64,000 nucleotides of DNA from positions 1 to 64,000 of the forward strand of contig JABLXG010000015.1 of the NCBI GenBank assembly GCA_013178165.1, written 5' to 3'. Positions 8,513 through 18,440 of the stretch are shown here, one piece after another (position 1 is the first letter of the stretch; each line of letters opens with the position of its first letter). A model generated the notes under the pieces. The model saw only the letters and a program-made list of their open reading frames with translations, made no database searches and was not told the DNA's origin. The translations under genes were made by a program, and so were the position numbers. The DNA comes from Anaerolineae bacterium (lineage in GTDB: Bacteria > Chloroflexota > Anaerolineae > Aggregatilineales > Ch27).

Positions 8513-9031
8513 ATGCAGCCAGTGATCACGCTCTGGCGGGCGGGGGATGTGCCCCGGCTATGGCTTGACCAGATCGCGGCCTGGTTTCTTCATGAATTCC
8601 ACTGGCCGATGGCGCACACCGCGCCCGCTGACTGGCGCGTGCTGGCCACCATCGGCGGTGACCTGATCGGTCACCTGAGCATCACGGAGCGGGAAGCTAC
8701 CGTCGGGGGGGAGCCGGTGGCGCTGGCCGGGATCGGGGCAGTGATCGTCCAGCCGGGCTGGCGCGGGCGCGGCGTAGGGCGGGCGCTGCTGGCCCGCGCC
8801 GAAGCTGCCATGCGAGAAGAGACAGCAGCGGACTTCGGCCTGCTCATCTGTGAGGCACACCGTCTGACATTTTACACGGCCCTGGGCTGGCAACCGGTGG
8901 CGGGGCCGCTGTTTTTCACCAGCTGGCGCGGGGAACGCCAGCAAGCCAGCCAGCACGTCCTGATCCTGCCGCTGCGGGAGGGATTGACCTGGCCGCCGGG
9001 CGAGATCGATCTGTGCGGGCTGCCCTGGTGA
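8513..9031 (+). CDS. GNAT-family N-acetyltransferase, copy 2
   Basis: 172 aa. The acetyl-CoA motif GWRGRGVGRALLARAEA (residues ~82-98) is canonical. It shares length, overall layout and the unusual IDLCGLPW tail with the preceding gene. It ends 7 bp before the convergent guaA stop. No visible residue identifies the acceptor; small-molecule or antibiotic N-acetylation is possible but unproven. Confidence 0.8.
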   Translation: MQPVITLWRAGDVPRLWLDQIAAWFLHEFHWPMAHTAPADWRVLATIGGDLIGHLSITEREATVGGEPVALAGIGAVIVQPGWRGRGVGRALLARAEAAMREETAADFGLLICEAHRLTFYTALGWQPVAGPLFFTSWRGERQQASQHVLILPLREGLTWPPGEIDLCGLPW

Positions 9032-9038
9032 GCGCCCC

Positions 9039-10595
9039 TCACTCCCATTCGATCGTGGCCGGAGGCTTGGGGGTGATGTCGTAGACCACCCGGTTGACGC
9101 CCGGCACTTCGCTGACGATCCGGCTGACGATGCGCCCCAGCAGATCGTAGGGCAGGCGCGCCCAGTCAGCGGTCATGAAGTCCTGTGTGGTCACCGCCCG
9201 CAGGGCAACCACCTCGCCATAGGTGCGCTGGTCGCCCATCACGCCCACACTGCGTACCGGCAACAGCACGGCGAAAGCCTGAGCCGTCTCCCCGCGTAGC
9301 ATGTCCGCTGCCGCCAGCTCCTGGCGGAGGATGGCGTCGGCCTTGCGGAGCGTTTCCAGCCGCTCCCAGGTGACTTCGCCCAGGCAGCGGACGGCCAGCC
9401 CCGGCCCGGGGAAGGGCTGCCGCCAGAGGATCGCCTCCGGCAGGCCCAGCGCCGCCCCCACCCGCCGTACCTCATCCTTGAACAGGTCACGCAGTGGCTC
9501 CACCAGGCGCTCCCGCATCCGCTCCGGCAGGCCGCCAACGTTGTGATGGCTTTTGATCACGTGGGCGCCGGGCCGCCCGGTGCCCGCGCTCTCGATCACA
9601 TCCGGGTAGATCGTCCCCTGGGCCAGCCAGTCCAGCGCCCCGGAACGCTCCGCCGCCTGTTCGAAGACCTCCACAAACACCCGCCCGATGATCTGCCGCT
9701 TCTGTTCCGGATCGGTCACACCGCTGAGCGCCTCCAGAAAGGTTTCTGTCGCGTCAATGGCCAGCAGGTTATGCAGGCCCTGCTCGTCGCGAAAGGTGCG
9801 GATGACCTCCTCGGCCTCATTGAGGCGCAGCAGGCCGTTGTTGACGAAAATCGGCAGCAGACGGTCGCCGATGGCCCGCCGCAGCAAAGCAGCAGCCACC
9901 GCCGAATCTACGCCGCCGCTGAGTCCCAGCACGACGCGCCCCCCGCCGACACGCTCCTGAATGGCTGCTATCGCCTGGGTAATGAACGCTTCCGGTTGCC
10001 AGCGCGGTTCACAGCCACAGATGCCCAGGGCGAAGTTGCGCAACATCTCGGCGCCAGCGGGGGTATGGGTAACTTCCGGGTGGAACTGCACGCCATACAG
10101 GCGGCGCGTTTCGTCGCCGATGGCGGCGTAGGGTGAATTCTCCGAACGGGCCAATACCCGAAAGCCCGGCGGAAGCGCCTCCAGGCGGTCGCCGTGGCTC
10201 ATCCACACCGGCTGTTGCGGCTCCAGCCCGGCAAAAAGCGGGCCGGGCGCAGCGATGGCAATCGTGGCCGGGCCATACTCGCGTTCACGGGCCGGGGCTA
10301 CCCGCCCGCCGAGGGCCTGGGTGAGCAATTGCAGGCCGTAGCAGATGCCCAGGACGGGCAGGCCGCTGGCCAGCACCCAGCGCGGCAGGTCCGGCGCGCC
10401 CGCCTCATAGACACTGGCCGGCCCTCCGGAGAGGATGATCCCGGCAGGGCGGTGTTCCAGCGCCTGTTCGGCGCTGGCGGTATAGGGCACCAGCGCGGCA
10501 TAGACACCCTGCTCCCGCACCCGGCGGGCGATCAGCTGGGTGTACTGCGACCCGTAATCGACGATCACCAGGCCGCCCTGCTTGAGATCGGTCAT
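9039..10595 (-). CDS. guaA: GMP synthase (glutamine-hydrolysing)
   Basis: 518 aa from ATG 10595 (MTDLKQGG...). An in-frame start at 10661 would overlap the end of xpt. The enzyme converts XMP, glutamine and ATP to GMP. The class-I amidotransferase domain has nucleophile Cys85 (GICYG) and His172/Glu174 (FHPEV). The ATP pyrophosphatase P-loop GLSGGVDS is at 224-231. The C-terminal dimerisation domain ends in the typical [12 protein letters not shown]. It follows xpt by 37 bp on the same strand, making a short pathway from xanthine to XMP to GMP. Confidence 0.97.
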   Translation of the reverse strand: MTDLKQGGLVIVDYGSQYTQLIARRVREQGVYAALVPYTASAEQALEHRPAGIILSGGPASVYEAGAPDLPRWVLASGLPVLGICYGLQLLTQALGGRVAPAREREYGPATIAIAAPGPLFAGLEPQQPVWMSHGDRLEALPPGFRVLARSENSPYAAIGDETRRLYGVQFHPEVTHTPAGAEMLRNFALGICGCEPRWQPEAFITQAIAAIQERVGGGRVVLGLSGGVDSAVAAALLRRAIGDRLLPIFVNNGLLRLNEAEEVIRTFRDEQGLHNLLAIDATETFLEALSGVTDPEQKRQIIGRVFVEVFEQAAERSGALDWLAQGTIYPDVIESAGTGRPGAHVIKSHHNVGGLPERMRERLVEPLRDLFKDEVRRVGAALGLPEAILWRQPFPGPGLAVRCLGEVTWERLETLRKADAILRQELAAADMLRGETAQAFAVLLPVRSVGVMGDQRTYGEVVALRAVTTQDFMTADWARLPYDLLGRIVSRIVSEVPGVNRVVYDITPKPPATIEWE

Positions 10596-10632
10596 CGGGG
10601 TGCGCACAGGTGCTGTGGCGTCCCTAGGGTGC

Positions 10633-11208
10633 TCAGTTGGCAAAGATGATGCGCCCGTCATCGGTCATCTCGCTGATGCTGACCAGTACTTCGATCGGTA
10701 CGCCATACTTGGCCATGCGCTCGCGCCCGCCTTCAAAGAGCTTCTCGATCACCGCCGCGATCCCGACCAGGTTGGCTTTGGCGCTGAAAACCATGCGCAC
10801 CAGCTTTTCGATCGTCTGCCCGGAGGCCAGAAAGTCATCCAGGACGAGCACGTTCTCGCCAGCGTGCAGAAATTCAGCGGAGACGAGCAGCAACACTTCG
10901 CCGCCTTTGGTATGGCTGGGCGCAACTTCCAGGTAGACGGGGCCGGACATAGTCAGCGGTTTCTGTTTGCGGGCGTAAACCACCGGCACGTTCATCACCA
11001 GGCCGGTCATCAGGGCCGGGCCAATACCGGAAACTTCCGCCGTCAGGATGCGCTGCACATGCCTGTCGGCAAAGCGGCGGGCGAATTCCTCGCCCATACG
11101 CTTCATCAGGAGGGGGTCCATCTGGTGGTTGAGGATGCTGTCGATCTTGAGAATGCCATGGCCGAGGTTTTGCCCCTCGGCCAGAATGCGCGCCTTCAAT
11201 TCGTCCAC
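10633..11208 (-). CDS. xpt: Xanthine phosphoribosyltransferase
   Basis: 191 aa from GTG 11208. The PRPP-binding loop [13 protein letters not shown] occupies ~120-132. The N-terminus ([20 protein letters not shown]) and the length match Bacillus-type Xpt. It makes XMP from xanthine and PRPP, feeding guaA immediately downstream. I looked upstream for a purine riboswitch but found none; that space holds the DnaA-box-like array instead. Confidence 0.93.
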   Translation of the reverse strand: MDELKARILAEGQNLGHGILKIDSILNHQMDPLLMKRMGEEFARRFADRHVQRILTAEVSGIGPALMTGLVMNVPVVYARKQKPLTMSGPVYLEVAPSHTKGGEVLLLVSAEFLHAGENVLVLDDFLASGQTIEKLVRMVFSAKANLVGIAAVIEKLFEGGRERMAKYGVPIEVLVSISEMTDDGRIIFAN

Positions 11209-11337
11209 GGGGGTTGTCCTTTCGCTGCGCCCATGCCTTGCCGGTCATTGTAGCGCGGAAGGCGCGGCCCTTGTATGGGCACATTGCCGCAAAAAGCGGC
11301 GGAGCGCGCGGCACGCCCGATGGACAAACGCTCTAAC

Positions 11338-11483
11338 CATATCCCAACATATCTCTAATTTTTCCCAAATCAGCGGGGATAACCCCCGGTTTTCCCAAGC
11401 CCGGCAGAGTTATCCCAAATTCCGGCGGCTTATCCACAGGTCTTCCAGCCCTTATCCACAATCGGAGCGTGGGGTTATCCCGT
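11338..11483 (+). other. Candidate replication origin: array of DnaA-box-like sites
   Basis: Two perfect TTATCCACA boxes lie at 11430-11438 and 11452-11460. Related sites in the same orientation lie at 11340 (TATCCCAA), 11361 (TTTCCCAA), 11391 (TTTCCCAA), 11411 (TATCCCAA) and 11475 (TTATCCCGT). A reverse TTATCCCCG lies at 11374-11382. Steps between successive sites are about 21, 30, 20, 20, 22 and 23 bp, close to two helical turns. Most of the 357-bp gap (11209-11565) is taken up by this array. xpt-guaA and rlmI are transcribed away from it on either side, as expected near an origin. No dnaA or dnaN is in the window, so oriC is a hypothesis. Confidence 0.6.
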
Positions 11484-11565
11484 CGGTTGTCCCCGATCTC
11501 CCTTTTCGCCCGCACCCAACACTTTGCGGCTGGTCACCGCCCGCGCCTTCTGCTATGCTAGGCCC

Positions 11566-12798
11566 ATGCTAGATTCACCAGTACTCCCCACGGTTGTCCT
11601 GCACGCCGGGCGGGAAAAGGCCGTTCTCAACCGTCACCCCTGGGTCTTTTCCGGGGCGGTGGCGGCGGTTCACGGCGACCCGGCCCCCGGCGATCTGGTG
11701 CGCGTGGTCGATTCCAGCGGCGCCTTCCTGGCGACCGGCTACTGGAACCCCCATTCGCAGATCAAAGTCCGCCTGCTGAGCTGGGATGCCTCCGAGCGCG
11801 TGGACGCTGCCTTCTGGCGAGAGCGACTCCGCCGGGCGATCGACGCCCGCGTTGAGGACAACCTGGCTTACGCCGGCGGCATCCCCCGGGCCTATCGCCT
11901 GGTCAACGCTGAGAACGACTACCTGCCCGGCTTGATCGTCGATCGCTATGGCGACTGGCTCGTCCTGCAGGCGCTCACGCTGGGCATTGATGTGCGCAAG
12001 GCTGAGATTGTTGCCTTGCTGATGGACGATCTACAGCCACGTGGCATCTATGAACGCAGTGACGCTGACGTACGTGATAAGGAAGGGCTGGAACCGGCGG
12101 TCGGGTTGCTGGCCGGCGAAGAGCCACCCGACCTGATCGAGATCGACGAGCACGGGCGGCGCTTTCTGGTGGACATCCGGCGCGGACACAAGACCGGCTT
12201 CTACCTGGACCAGCGGGCCAACCGCCTGCTACTGGGCAACCTGCTCCGTCATGACCCTGAAGCGCCCCAGCGGATCGTACTCAACGCCTTCGGCTACACC
12301 GGCGGCTTTAGCGTCTACGCCCTGGATGGACTGGCCCGGCGGGTGGTCACGGTTGACATCTCCGCGGAGGCGATCGCGCTGGCCCGGCGCAACGTGACCC
12401 TCAACGGCTTCCCGGTGGCGGACGACGACTTCGTGGTGGCCGATGTTTTCCAGTACCTGCGGGCCTGCCGCGACGCACGCCAGTGGTTCGATCTGATCGT
12501 CCTCGATCCGCCCAAGTTCGCCCCGACGGCCCGCCAGGTGGAAAGCGCCGCACGCGGCTACAAGGACATCAACCTGCTGGCCTTCAAGTTGCTGCGACCG
12601 GGCGGCTTGTTGCTGACTTTCTCCTGTTCCGGTGGCGTCAGCGCTGATCTGTTCCGCAAGATCGTCTTCGGGGCGCTCATCGACGCCGGGCGCGACGCCC
12701 AGGTGCTGGCGACGCTCGGCGCCGCGCCGGATCATCCGGTCGCCCTGACCTTCCCGGAAGGGGAGTACCTCAAGGGCCTGCTGCTGCGCGTATACTGA
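11566..12798 (+). CDS. rlmI: 23S rRNA m5C methyltransferase, RlmI family
   Basis: 410 aa from ATG 11566. A TATGCT -10 at 11554-11559 leaves only about 6 bp before the start, suggesting a leaderless transcript. The N-terminal ~75 residues form a PUA-type RNA-binding domain (LHAGREKAVLNRHPWVFSGA). The central domain contains DRYGDWLVLQ. The C-terminal SAM-dependent methyltransferase domain shows FGYTGGFSVYAL, the LDPPKFAP motif, and FSCSGG with a conserved Cys. RlmI methylates C1962 of 23S rRNA in E. coli; the equivalent target here is inferred. Confidence 0.9.
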   Translation: MLDSPVLPTVVLHAGREKAVLNRHPWVFSGAVAAVHGDPAPGDLVRVVDSSGAFLATGYWNPHSQIKVRLLSWDASERVDAAFWRERLRRAIDARVEDNLAYAGGIPRAYRLVNAENDYLPGLIVDRYGDWLVLQALTLGIDVRKAEIVALLMDDLQPRGIYERSDADVRDKEGLEPAVGLLAGEEPPDLIEIDEHGRRFLVDIRRGHKTGFYLDQRANRLLLGNLLRHDPEAPQRIVLNAFGYTGGFSVYALDGLARRVVTVDISAEAIALARRNVTLNGFPVADDDFVVADVFQYLRACRDARQWFDLIVLDPPKFAPTARQVESAARGYKDINLLAFKLLRPGGLLLTFSCSGGVSADLFRKIVFGALIDAGRDAQVLATLGAAPDHPVALTFPEGEYLKGLLLRVY

Positions 12799-12950
12799 AC
12801 TACTGCCCGGCATCGGCAAACGATGTCAGCGATACGATTGCCGGACGGTGCGGTGTCTTCCGGCCTCCCGGCAGCAAACCATGCTCCGGTTCATCCCATG
12901 ATCGGGTATAGTAGAGGCAACGTCCTGTCATCTCCCCGGGAGCCGATGCC

Positions 12951-15776
12951 ATGACCCTCCTCACCCTCACCGTCAACGGACGCCCCTACACCCTGGACGT
13001 GCCCGAATCGCGCACCCTGGCCGAAGTGCTGCGCTACGACCTTGGCCTGACCGGCACCAAAATCGGCTGCAACGAATCGGAGTGCGGCATCTGCACCGTG
13101 CATGTGGATGGCGTGCCGGTGCTTTCCTGCAACTATCCAGCTTTCAAGGCCCAGGGACGCGCCGTCGTCACTGTTGAAGGGCTGGCCAGGCGCGATCCGG
13201 ATGGGGTGGAGCAGCTCCACCCGCTGCAGGAGGCGTTCATCCTCCACGGCGCGGTGCAGTGCGGTTTCTGTACACCCGGCCTGCTGATGACCGCCGCTGC
13301 GCTGCTGGCTGAAAATCCAAACCCGACCGACCATGACATCCGGGTGGCGCTCAAGGATACCTACTGCCGCTGCACCGGCTATACCAGCATCATCCGCGCC
13401 ATTCATTCCGCGGCCAGCGCCCTGCGCGGGGAAGGTCACCTGCCGCCCGCCGTCCCTGCCGTCGAGGAGCCGCTGCGGCATGTCAGCGTCAGCGAGCCAG
13501 TGCCGGAGATTGCCGACCGCGTGACCGGGCGGGCCAGATACACCGACGACTACACTTTCCCCGGCATGCTCCATGGCGCGACACTGCGGGCAAAGTATCC
13601 CCACGCCCGTATCCTGGCCATCGATACCGCGCGGGCACGGGCGCTGCCCGGCGTGCGGGCTGTCCTGACCGCTGAAGACATCCCCGGCGAAAATATCCAC
13701 GGCCTGGTGCATCTGGACTGGCCGGTGCTCTGCGCGGTAGGGGATAAAGTGCGCTACATGGGCGATGCGGTGGCGCTGGTCGCCGCCGATACCGCCGCCA
13801 TTGCCAGGGAAGCGCTGACGCTGATCGAGGTGGCATACGAGCCGCTGCCGGTCGTCGGCGACCCCATCTACGCCCGTTCGCCTGAGGCGCCGCTGGTGCA
13901 TGAGGGCCGCCCGGAAGGCAACCTGCTCAAGCATATCAAGGTGCGTCATGGCGATGTCGAGGCGGGTTTTGCCCAGGCCGATGTAATCATCGAGCGTGTT
14001 TACCACACGCCAACGGTCGAGCATGCCTTCCTGGAGCCGGAATGCAGCATCGCCGTCCCGGCTGGCTATGACGCCGCGCACCCCAAACTGACGGTCTACG
14101 TCGGCTCGCAGATCCCCTACCAGGATCGCAGCCAGATCGCGCGGGCGATGGGTCTGCGGGAGGAAGACGTGCGCGTGCGCGGGACGCTGATCGGCGGTGG
14201 CTTCGGCGGCAAGGAGGACATCGTCAGCCAGATCCACGCCGCGTTGCTGGCGACCGCTACCGGGCGACCGGTCAAAATCCTGCTCTCGCGCCAGGAGTCG
14301 CTGCTGGTGCATCCCAAGCGCCACGCCACGCAGATCCGGATCAAGACCGGGGCGAAACGCGACGGGACACTGACCGCCGTGGAAGCCGAACTCTACGGCG
14401 ACGGTGGCGCATATGCCAGCCTTTCCGATAAGGTGATGACCCGCGCCACCACCCATGCCACCGGTCCCTATGCCGTCCCCAACGCCAAAATCGACTGCTA
14501 CGTGATGTACACCAACAACCCGCCCAGCGGCGCGTTCCGGGGCTTCGGCGTCACCCAGAGTGCCTTCGCCGTGGAGCAGAACATGGACCTGCTGGCGGAG
14601 GCGCTGGGCATGGATCCGCTGGAATTGCGGCGCAAGAACGCCCAGACCGTCGGCGTGACCACCGCTACCGGCCAGGTGCTGCGGGAGAGCGTCGGCCTGC
14701 TGGAGACGATCGACCGGGTGGAAGCCGATATGCGGGCCGGGGGCGATTTCCGCTGGGCCTGGCGGGAAGGGAATCTTGCCTATGGCTGGGGCGTGGCCTG
14801 CGCTTACAAGAACACTGGCCTCGGCGGCGGCGCGCCGGACCGGGCCGAGGCCGAGGTAGAAGCCTTTGAGGATGGCACGGTGGAGGTTCGCATCTCCTCG
14901 GCGGATATGGGCCAGGGTCTGCGGGCGGTGCTGGCCCAGATCGCGGCGGAGGAGCTTGGCCTGCGCTACGAGCAGGTACGTGTACTGCTTTCCGACACCG
15001 ATCTGACGCCCGACGGCGGCCCGACCACCGCCAGCCGCCAGACGTACATGAGCGGCAACGCCGTCAAGGGCGCCGCTGCCAGCCTGCGGGAGGCGCTCAG
15101 CCGCGCCGTGGCCGAGGAACACGACGTGCCACCGGAGCGCCTGCGCTTTGAAGAAGGGCTGGTGCGCTTCAACGGATCGGCGGTGCAGTTTGGCGATGTC
15201 GTCCGTCTGCTCAAGCAACAGGGCTACGAGGCCCGCTCCCTGCACGAATACTGGGCGCCGCGCACGCAGCCGCTGGGCACGGGCGGGGATATGCACTTTG
15301 GCTTTTCGTATGCCACTCAGGCTGCCCTGGTGAGCGTCGATCTAGACACGGGCACGGTGCATGTCCACCGTGTGATCGCCGGGACGGATGTCGGGCGGGC
15401 GATCAACCCCCTGCTGCTGCAGGGCCAGATCGAAGGCGGGATTGTCATGGCCCTGGGCAACGCCCTGACCGAGAGCTACATTGTCGAGGATGGCGTGCCC
15501 TGGTCGACGCTGCTGGCTCGCTACAAGATACCCAGTATCAAGCACGCGCCGGAGATCGTCAGCCACATCATCGAGCACCGGCTCTCAACCGGGCCGTACG
15601 GAGCCAAAGGCGTGGGGGAGATTCCGTCAATTAACACCATGCCGGCCATCGCCAACGCCATCGCCAAGGCAGTGGGTGTCCGCGTGTACAAGGTGCCAGT
15701 CGATCAGGACGCCCTGCTGCGGGCCATTCGCGCCGGGGAGCGTGAGCTGCACACCGCCTGGCAGGATGTGCGGTAA
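12951..15776 (+). CDS. Fused iron-sulfur/molybdopterin oxidoreductase (xanthine dehydrogenase/aldehyde oxidoreductase family)
   Basis: 941 aa. Residues 1-155 form the small subunit: plant-type [2Fe-2S] cysteines C40, C45, C48, C60, and the second cluster C104, C107, C139, C141. The molybdopterin cytosine dinucleotide domain starts near residue 178. It shows GGGFGGKED near 415, a Mo-loop FRGFGV near 530, and the catalytic Glu in AKGVGEIP near 889. The order 2Fe2S-2Fe2S-Mo without a FAD domain is that of Desulfovibrio-type aldehyde oxidoreductase (Mop). No FAD subunit or XdhC maturase lies nearby. The substrate may be a purine, an aldehyde or another heterocycle. A TATAGT lies at 12907-12912. 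Confidence 0.9.
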   Translation: MTLLTLTVNGRPYTLDVPESRTLAEVLRYDLGLTGTKIGCNESECGICTVHVDGVPVLSCNYPAFKAQGRAVVTVEGLARRDPDGVEQLHPLQEAFILHGAVQCGFCTPGLLMTAAALLAENPNPTDHDIRVALKDTYCRCTGYTSIIRAIHSAASALRGEGHLPPAVPAVEEPLRHVSVSEPVPEIADRVTGRARYTDDYTFPGMLHGATLRAKYPHARILAIDTARARALPGVRAVLTAEDIPGENIHGLVHLDWPVLCAVGDKVRYMGDAVALVAADTAAIAREALTLIEVAYEPLPVVGDPIYARSPEAPLVHEGRPEGNLLKHIKVRHGDVEAGFAQADVIIERVYHTPTVEHAFLEPECSIAVPAGYDAAHPKLTVYVGSQIPYQDRSQIARAMGLREEDVRVRGTLIGGGFGGKEDIVSQIHAALLATATGRPVKILLSRQESLLVHPKRHATQIRIKTGAKRDGTLTAVEAELYGDGGAYASLSDKVMTRATTHATGPYAVPNAKIDCYVMYTNNPPSGAFRGFGVTQSAFAVEQNMDLLAEALGMDPLELRRKNAQTVGVTTATGQVLRESVGLLETIDRVEADMRAGGDFRWAWREGNLAYGWGVACAYKNTGLGGGAPDRAEAEVEAFEDGTVEVRISSADMGQGLRAVLAQIAAEELGLRYEQVRVLLSDTDLTPDGGPTTASRQTYMSGNAVKGAAASLREALSRAVAEEHDVPPERLRFEEGLVRFNGSAVQFGDVVRLLKQQGYEARSLHEYWAPRTQPLGTGGDMHFGFSYATQAALVSVDLDTGTVHVHRVIAGTDVGRAINPLLLQGQIEGGIVMALGNALTESYIVEDGVPWSTLLARYKIPSIKHAPEIVSHIIEHRLSTGPYGAKGVGEIPSINTMPAIANAIAKAVGVRVYKVPVDQDALLRAIRAGERELHTAWQDVR

Positions 15777-15822
15777 GTCCCCGGCTTCTGGCCAGGCCAG
15801 ACTCTCCTGCGGCAAAAGCAAG

Positions 15823-15846
15823 GGGCCAGCCATGCCCGGCTGGCCC
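15823..15846. terminator. Bidirectional hairpin between convergent genes
   Basis: GGGCCAGCC (15823-15831) pairs with GGCTGGCCC (15838-15846). On the minus strand it is followed by CCTTGCTTTTG. It lies between the oxidoreductase stop (15776) and the ugpE stop (15873) and could end both transcripts. Confidence 0.65.
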
Positions 15847-15872
15847 ATCTCATCAGCGGTTGCCGGTGCAGG

Positions 15873-16754
<882 letters not shown>

Positions 16755-16758
16755 CAGC

Positions 16759-17955
16759 TTACGCTCCGTAGGTGACACGCTGACCCGTGGTCCGGAACTG
16801 GAGGACCGTCAGGCCGATAACGAGCAGGAACAGCACAATCGACTGCGCGGCGGCTTTGCCCAGGTCATACTCCAGGATGCCCAGCTCGTAGATTTCGTAG
16901 ATCATGACTTTGGTCGCGCCTGCCGGGCCGCCTTTGGTCAGGAAGTCGATCGTGCCGAAGATGTCGAAGAAAGCGTAGGTCACGTTGGTGACAATCAGGA
17001 AGAAGGTGATCGGCGAGAGCGAAGGGATCGTCACCCGGCGGAAGCGCTGCCAGGCATTGGCGCCGTCGATGGCCGCCGCTTCCAGTAAATCCTTGGGGAC
17101 GTTCTGCAGGCCGGCCAGGTAGAACAGCACGTTGTAGCCCAGCATCTTCCAGACGCTGGCGGCGACGATAGTGAACCGCCCCAGCCAGGGGTCTTTGATC
17201 CACTGCAGGCCAGTCCCGCCAAGCAACTCGATGAAGTGATTGATCACGCCAGCGACGGGATCGAACATGACCAGAAAGATGATGCCCGCCACCGCCGGCG
17301 AAACCGCATAAGGCCAGATCAACAGCGTACGGTAGATGCCGATCCCGGTCACCTGCTGGAAGGCCAGGTAAGCAATCGCCAGGGAAATCAGCAGTCCAAA
17401 GATGACAATGCCGCTGGAGATCACCAGGGTATTGAAGACAACCTGGTAGTAATCCTCCTGGAACAGGCGGGTGAAGTTATCCACGCACACAAAGGCGGTG
17501 CGCGGCGTACCCAGCCGGGCCAGCAGGGTGGAGAGCCGGAAGTTATCGATCGCCGGGTAGTACAGGAAGAGCACCAGGATAACCAGCGTCGGCGCCAGCA
17601 GCAGGAATGGCGTCAACCAGCCCCGGAAGACGCCCTGCTGCTGATGCTGGGTTTCCGCCAGCGCCCTGGGCGTGAAACGCATGCGCACAACATATTTGAC
17701 GGCTTCCAGCGCCAGGGCAGCCCCGGCGGCCACCAGCACGCCCCCGATCAGCATGTCGAGCGGTTTGCGGCCTGCCTCAAAAGTGCAGAAATTGAGCGGC
17801 AACATGAAGATCAGCGGGCCGAGCGCCCCGGTCGCTGCGCCGATTGCAGCGCCCCAGGTAGCTGGCCGGCCCAGCCGCTGGAATTCGTAGGCCAGGTATC
17901 CCGCGCCGATCAGCCCCGGAATGGCGAGGAGCAAAAGTAGACTTGGATCAGGCAT
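16759..17955 (-). CDS. Sugar/glycerol-phosphate ABC transporter permease, UgpA/MalF type, with N-terminal extension
   Basis: 398 aa from ATG 17955 (CAGGGGGG ribosome site). The core permease (residues ~115-398) has six helices and the EAA loop LLEAAAIDGANAWQRFRRV near 300-318. The first ~110 residues are extra compared with UgpA (about 295 aa): two or three more hydrophobic helices and a short basic linker. It overlaps or abuts ugpE, so expression is probably coupled. Together with UgpE it should form the membrane channel of the importer fed by the binding protein upstream. Confidence 0.85.
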   Translation of the reverse strand: MPDPSLLLLLAIPGLIGAGYLAYEFQRLGRPATWGAAIGAATGALGPLIFMLPLNFCTFEAGRKPLDMLIGGVLVAAGAALALEAVKYVVRMRFTPRALAETQHQQQGVFRGWLTPFLLLAPTLVILVLFLYYPAIDNFRLSTLLARLGTPRTAFVCVDNFTRLFQEDYYQVVFNTLVISSGIVIFGLLISLAIAYLAFQQVTGIGIYRTLLIWPYAVSPAVAGIIFLVMFDPVAGVINHFIELLGGTGLQWIKDPWLGRFTIVAASVWKMLGYNVLFYLAGLQNVPKDLLEAAAIDGANAWQRFRRVTIPSLSPITFFLIVTNVTYAFFDIFGTIDFLTKGGPAGATKVMIYEIYELGILEYDLGKAAAQSIVLFLLVIGLTVLQFRTTGQRVTYGA

Positions 17956-18440
17956 GGCACCCCCCTGCCAGGTAGCTTCCATCTATTACAGAGACCGCCT
18001 GCCGGCCAGGACTTTGCGCGATCGGCAAGCGGCTCAGGCAGCTTACCAGATCACCCACCTAACCGGCAATGCCGCCACTACCCTTATTGAAGCGTTAATC
18101 GGGCCTGCGAACAAGGGCAAACCGGGGCACAGCCATACAACGGCCTTAAGCCTCTTGCCGTTTACCCATCCCCTGGCTGCTCTCTGGCGCTCTCTGCCAG
18201 TAGCTGACTTTGCCCGGTCGCCACGGTTTCCCCCTGCTTGTGCCCGGCCCTCTGGCGGCAACCCTCACCGGCAGATTGATCCGCAAGGGGCATTGTACCA
18301 ATGTTATGCGATTCCCTTACAGGCGCATCTTGAGCCAGGGCGGGCAAGCGGGAAGTGCTTCCCGGAGGCAACAACACTCCGGGAAGCACCGCTTGCCGCT
18401 TCATGCCCGTCCTGATCGTCAGGCCGGGTGAAGGACGGAT
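17956..18440. other. Gene-free spacer inside the ugp operon
   Basis: 485 bp between ugpB and ugpA. Only the long hairpin at 18343-18397 stands out. The rest shows no convincing coding frame on either strand and no repeat that I can see. Short open frames here lack ribosome sites. Confidence 0.5.
18343..18397 (-). repeat. Long imperfect inverted repeat downstream of ugpB
   Basis: The arm at 18343-18367 pairs with 18377-18397: 21 base pairs with one 4-nt bulge and a 9-nt loop. It lies 44-98 bp after the ugpB stop and before ugpA on the same transcript. No T-run follows. Similar hairpins in operons of this type protect the binding-protein mRNA and reduce read-through to the permeases, giving excess binding protein. 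That role is inferred. Confidence 0.7.

Noticed and set aside
11209-11337. Purine riboswitch upstream of xpt
   Set aside because: I looked for paired arms with conserved purine-aptamer loop sequences before the GTG start and saw none.
12891-15296. 801-codon open frame on the minus strand opposite the molybdenum hydroxylase
   Set aside because: It is the GC-rich shadow of a strongly supported plus-strand gene with all family motifs. The shadow has no recognisable domain or ribosome site.
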